A stretch of DNA of 32,145 nucleotides from a virus, in the IMG/VR virus record IMGVR_UViG_3300035678_000007, positions 1 through 32,145 of that record. One strand, 5' to 3'. Numbering within the stretch: position 1 is the stretch's first letter; each line of letters begins with the position of its first letter. Shown here piece after piece: positions 30,048 through 32,145 of this stretch. The notes beneath the pieces were generated by a model, which searched no databases, was not told where the DNA came from, and worked only from the letters and a program-made list of their open reading frames with translations. The position numbers and the translations under genes are program-made.

Positions 30048-30400
30048 GCCCCTTGCCTCGCATCCAGAGCCCGCCGACCCGGAATTGGATCGCCCATGAG
30101 AACCCCAGTCAGATCGCGTGTGTCGCGCGGTATCTCCCGCATCAGACGCTCGGCATCGGCGCGGGTCTGTGAGTCCAGACGGTTGACGTATGTCGGGCGC
30201 TCGAGCTCGCTGGCTGGCTTGCGGCGCTCTCGGTAAGCCCTCGGCTTCTCCGGCCGGCGCACCCTGCCGCCTTTGACAGCCCGGCGCACCGTGGATTCAT
30301 CCACGTCGTAGCGGCCGCCAAGCTCAAGCCATGTTGCTCCATGCTGACGGAGGCTCTTAGCCTCGGCGATTTGCTCTGGAGACATTGCCGGGGTTTTCAT
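30044..30400 (-). CDS. Helix-turn-helix DNA-binding protein
   Basis: 118 residues from ATG 30400, fixed by AGGAG upstream and an ATGA overlap with the previous gene; the longer open frame above it is a shadow. Residues 6-45 form a helix-turn-helix: SPEQIAEAKSLRQHGATWLE, then DVDESTVRRAVKGGRV, of the resolvase/homeodomain-like type. The remainder is Arg-rich (RRPEKPRAYRERRKP) and helical. It could be a regulator of the early region or a DNA-binding accessory for packaging or replication. No enzyme motif is seen. Confidence 0.78.
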   Translation of the reverse strand: MKTPAMSPEQIAEAKSLRQHGATWLELGGRYDVDESTVRRAVKGGRVRRPEKPRAYRERRKPASELERPTYVNRLDSQTRADAERLMREIPRDTRDLTGVLMGDPIPGRRALDARQGA

Positions 30401-30753
30401 GCCATCTCCTCCGCCTGATACCGGACACGACGAGGCGGCGGATAAACGCCGGCCTTTTGCCCAGCCGCGAACTCGCGCACCCATGTCGCCGGAAAGAACC
30501 ACCCGACCTCGCCCGTGTCTTCGCTGCGCCATGTCTGTGGGACGCCTCGGTTCATCTCACCGAGGGAACGCCAGTGCTCGTGATGTCTGGCCGATAAGTG
30601 CAACCATGCGGGGGTCGGAACCCATTCCCGCTTGTCGAACTTCTGGCGGCGCTGATCGGGCTGGAAATGAGGATTGCGGTGCAGCTTCTTCACGAAAATC
30701 TGCTCCTGCTCGGGGCTCCCCCAGTAGGTCTTCAGTTCGCGTTCTTCCGGCAC
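30397..30753 (-). CDS. Hypothetical phage protein overlapping the replication gene
   Basis: 118 residues from GTG 30753, which has GGAGG six bases upstream. A TAA in this frame lies shortly before it, so the frame opens just there. The first 197 bases overlap the 3' end of the replication gene in another frame. In the overlap about three quarters of codons of this frame end in G or C, against about 40 percent for the replication frame, so this frame is the better coding candidate. The protein is Trp- and His-rich (HLSARHHEHWRSLGEM, then GEVGWFFPATWVREF). An ATG at 30555, two bases after the replication stop, is an alternative start. Function unknown. Confidence 0.65.
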   Translation of the reverse strand: MPEERELKTYWGSPEQEQIFVKKLHRNPHFQPDQRRQKFDKREWVPTPAWLHLSARHHEHWRSLGEMNRGVPQTWRSEDTGEVGWFFPATWVREFAAGQKAGVYPPPRRVRYQAEEMA

Positions 30754-31342
30754 TTTCGGCCTCCATTTCGGCGCTTACTTCGTCATAGGTTTTGAAGCGG
30801 AAGACCTTTTCCGGCGGGCCGGTCGTATGCGTTGCGCCGAGATCGTCAGCCACCCGGCGACACCAGTTCCGCCATGTCGCAGGCCAGTCGAGCTTCACCC
30901 CCCGATCGCCAGGAGCGCTGAGAGCCCAATCAACGAACTTGTCGGCTTCCCGCTTGGCCCTTGGCTCTGGAATGCCCATGCCGGTGGCTGTAGCCACGTC
31001 CGGCAGGTAGTCGCCGATCCTCGTGGCCCGCTTCTTTGGAGCGTTACGGTTCGCCCCTTCTTCCTTTTTGTTCTTTTGTTCTGGTTTTAAGTTAGTAGTT
31101 ATATCCTCTACGCGTGCGCGAGGGGACGTTACGTTTTCCGTTACGGTCTGCGTTACGTTACTTGTTACGTCACACCGTAACGCTTTGCGCTCACGATATC
31201 GGGCTTGGCGGGCTGCATTGGATGTCTGTTTCGGCTGTGCTTGCGCCATGTCGCGGTCGATCGACGACACCACTTCAAGCAGGTCATCACCGCTCAGGCC
31301 GGCTTCCATCAACAGCCGCAATGTTTCGGCGCTGATTCCCAC
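30557..31342 (-). CDS. Putative phage replication initiator (DnaT/O-like)
   Basis: 261 residues from GTG 31342, in a TAGTG overlap with the previous gene. The N-terminal 40 residues are helical (SAETLRLLMEAGLSGDDLLE). Then NAARQARYRERKALR, a motif seen in many phage replication proteins, and a linker with repeated NVT units. The part DKFVDWALSAPGDRGVKLDW, then PATWRNWCRRV, at about 135-165 matches the C-terminal ssDNA/helicase-loader-like domain of phage replication proteins. The last 66 residues overlap the next gene and have unusual codon use. The middle of the gene carries repeats and an AT-rich stretch resembling an origin. The initiator role is by motif and context, not a proven family. 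Confidence 0.7.
   Translation of the reverse strand: MGISAETLRLLMEAGLSGDDLLEVVSSIDRDMAQAQPKQTSNAARQARYRERKALRCDVTSNVTQTVTENVTSPRARVEDITTNLKPEQKNKKEEGANRNAPKKRATRIGDYLPDVATATGMGIPEPRAKREADKFVDWALSAPGDRGVKLDWPATWRNWCRRVADDLGATHTTGPPEKVFRFKTYDEVSAEMEAESAGRTRTEDLLGEPRAGADFREEAAPQSSFPARSAPPEVRQAGMGSDPRMVALIGQTSRALAFPR
31042..31182 (-). other. Candidate replication origin inside the initiator gene
   Basis: CGTTAC occurs on the plus strand at 31042, 31127, 31139, 31151 and 31156, with GTTACG at 31164 and its inverse CGTAACG at 31176; three of these are spaced exactly 12 bases apart. Next to them, 31061-31110 has only 14 G or C in 50 bases, in a genome of clearly higher GC. Repeats followed by an AT-rich patch within the initiator gene is the layout of the lambda origin in gene O. 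No other such patch was noticed in the window. Confidence 0.5.
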
Positions 31343-31554
31343 TAAGCCGCCTCCCGCCTGCTTGCCCGGTGCTCAGGGGGCGTTACCGGCGCACAGAGCA
31401 CGTCGGTGATGGCAGCCGGAGAGCATCCCGTGCAGTAGAAGCGATGCCCGGAGCGCCTCAGAACCAGCTTCCACCCAAAGGCAACGGCCGTCCCTACTCG
31501 GTCTGCACCAGCAAAGCAGAGCCGTCTCGGGCAGGAGTAGCAACTGAGGATCAT
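31342..31554 (-). CDS. Small protein with two Cys pairs (possible zinc ribbon)
   Basis: 70 residues, starting in an ATGA overlap with the GcrA-like gene and ending in a TAGTG overlap with the replication gene. It has CYSC near the N-terminus and YCTGC at about residues 40-44, a spacing that can hold one zinc ion, with a further Cys at LCFAG and LCAPV. The middle (VAFGWKLVLRRSGHRFYC) is beta-like. It may bind nucleic acid or a protein partner of the early region. No specific family is recognised. Confidence 0.68.
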   Translation of the reverse strand: MILSCYSCPRRLCFAGADRVGTAVAFGWKLVLRRSGHRFYCTGCSPAAITDVLCAPVTPPEHRASRREAA

Positions 31555-32145
31555 GCTGCCTCCAGCTTGCGGAGCCGCTTGGCTGGATCTGCACTAGGTC
31601 CGCAGCTCAGCTTGAAATGATCGCGGCAGTAGGCGATGCCGGGGATGACCTGAGCGCCGCAGCAAAGCTTCTGTTCAACGGGCACGTCCCAATCGCCGAC
31701 AGGCCAGCGGCAGTGCCGCTTTTGGGTGTCCAGGAAAGGAACTGGCTCAGCGCGCACTATGCGGATGGGTTCGGGCGCAACCGGCGGCGCGGGACGGAGC
31801 AACATGGGTGGAGCCATCCGCGGCTTCGGAAGCTTCGGCCCAGCGACCGGCGGACGCCCATTCACATTGCTCTGGAAATGGACTCCGATCCTATGCGCGC
31901 GGCCTATGGCGGCGTTGCGGGTGATGCCGAGCACCTTTCCCGCAGCGGATGCCGAATGCCCCTCCTTGGCCATCCTGCGCAGCATGGCGTCCATCTCTGG
32001 CGTCCACTTGCCGCGCACCTTGGGGGTTAACTCCAGCTCCCTGAGCTTCTTCTGGACGCCTTCCAATGTGCGCCCAAGCCGGGCGGCAATCTCGACCAGG
32101 CCTACGCCATCCGTAAGCAGGGCTTCGGCTTGATTGATCTCGCCA
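31551..32145 (-). CDS. GcrA-like regulator, 5' end beyond the window
   Basis: The frame is open to the window edge, so the start lies outside; a TTG at 32066 is possible but would cut a conserved-looking part. The visible 197 residues hold a GcrA-type domain: WTPEMDAMLRRMAKEG, then GKVLGITRNAAIGRAHRIGV, the DNA-binding helices, then a Pro-rich linker and the typical C-terminal segment RHCRWPVGDW with KLCCGAQ and YCRDH, expected to bind zinc or RNA polymerase parts. Before the known domain, AEALLTDGVGLVEIAARLG with RTLEGVQKKL looks like another helix-turn-helix. GcrA of Caulobacter works with sigma-70 at promoters carrying methylated GANTC sites; a phage copy could redirect that system. Confidence 0.82.
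   Translation of the reverse strand, partial: GEINQAEALLTDGVGLVEIAARLGRTLEGVQKKLRELELTPKVRGKWTPEMDAMLRRMAKEGHSASAAGKVLGITRNAAIGRAHRIGVHFQSNVNGRPPVAGPKLPKPRMAPPMLLRPAPPVAPEPIRIVRAEPVPFLDTQKRHCRWPVGDWDVPVEQKLCCGAQVIPGIAYCRDHFKLSCGPSADPAKRLRKLEAA

Noticed and set aside
30401-30532. Longer N-terminus for the HTH protein
   Set aside because: The added residues are the out-of-frame shadow of the preceding gene; ATG 30400 has AGGAG and an ATGA overlap.
1-32145. CRISPR array, insertion sequence, integrase or attachment sites
   Set aside because: No regularly spaced repeat array, transposase or recombinase motif, and no paired attachment-like repeats were seen in the window.

Overview
The window is 32 kb of a tailed bacteriophage or prophage genome, apparently podovirus-like. 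Almost every gene lies on the minus strand in one tightly packed cascade: most neighbours overlap by 1 to 17 bases (ATGA, TGATG, TAGTG, TTGA junctions) or sit within a few bases. Transcription runs from the right edge to the left edge. GC content is high, and the genes resemble families common in phages of Alphaproteobacteria: a GcrA-like regulator at the right edge, a T7-type head-tail connector, and small proteins of the kind rhizobial phages carry. A host in the Hyphomicrobiales (Rhizobiales) is a reasonable inference, not a demonstrated fact. No integrase, repressor, RNA polymerase or DNA polymerase is present, so lifestyle cannot be decided from this window.

Right part (about 26.7-32.1 kb) is the early and regulatory module: an edge-truncated GcrA-like protein, a Cys-pair protein, a putative replication initiator that contains a candidate origin (repeats plus an AT-rich patch), an HTH protein and several small unknowns. 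A 260-base non-coding gap with strong inverted repeats follows, then a His-rich protein, an HNH-AP2 endonuclease that appears to have displaced the 3' end of its neighbour, and small genes leading to packaging.

Middle (about 11.5-26.6 kb) is packaging and virion assembly: small and large terminase, small virion or membrane proteins, an 892-residue tail fibre ending in an SGNH hydrolase, a second tail protein, the T7-type portal, a beta-helix tailspike, a Bbp19-like protein, scaffold, gp13-like major capsid protein and tail tubular protein A. One plausible plus-strand gene lies beside the terminase and a weaker one beside the capsid gene.

Left part (about 0-11.5 kb) is the tail tube, ejection and lysis module: tail tubular protein B, three internal or ejection proteins (one with a lytic transglycosylase domain), a small membrane protein and a secreted Cys-rich protein followed by a clear terminator, then an endolysin, a lipoprotein and three membrane proteins. 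At the left edge a plus-strand reading frame converges on the operon, and the two stop codons share one CTAG.

Several small genes (53 aa at 2664-2825, 53 aa at 26560-26721, and a 32-codon remnant at 27742-27840) were found by reading the gaps directly.
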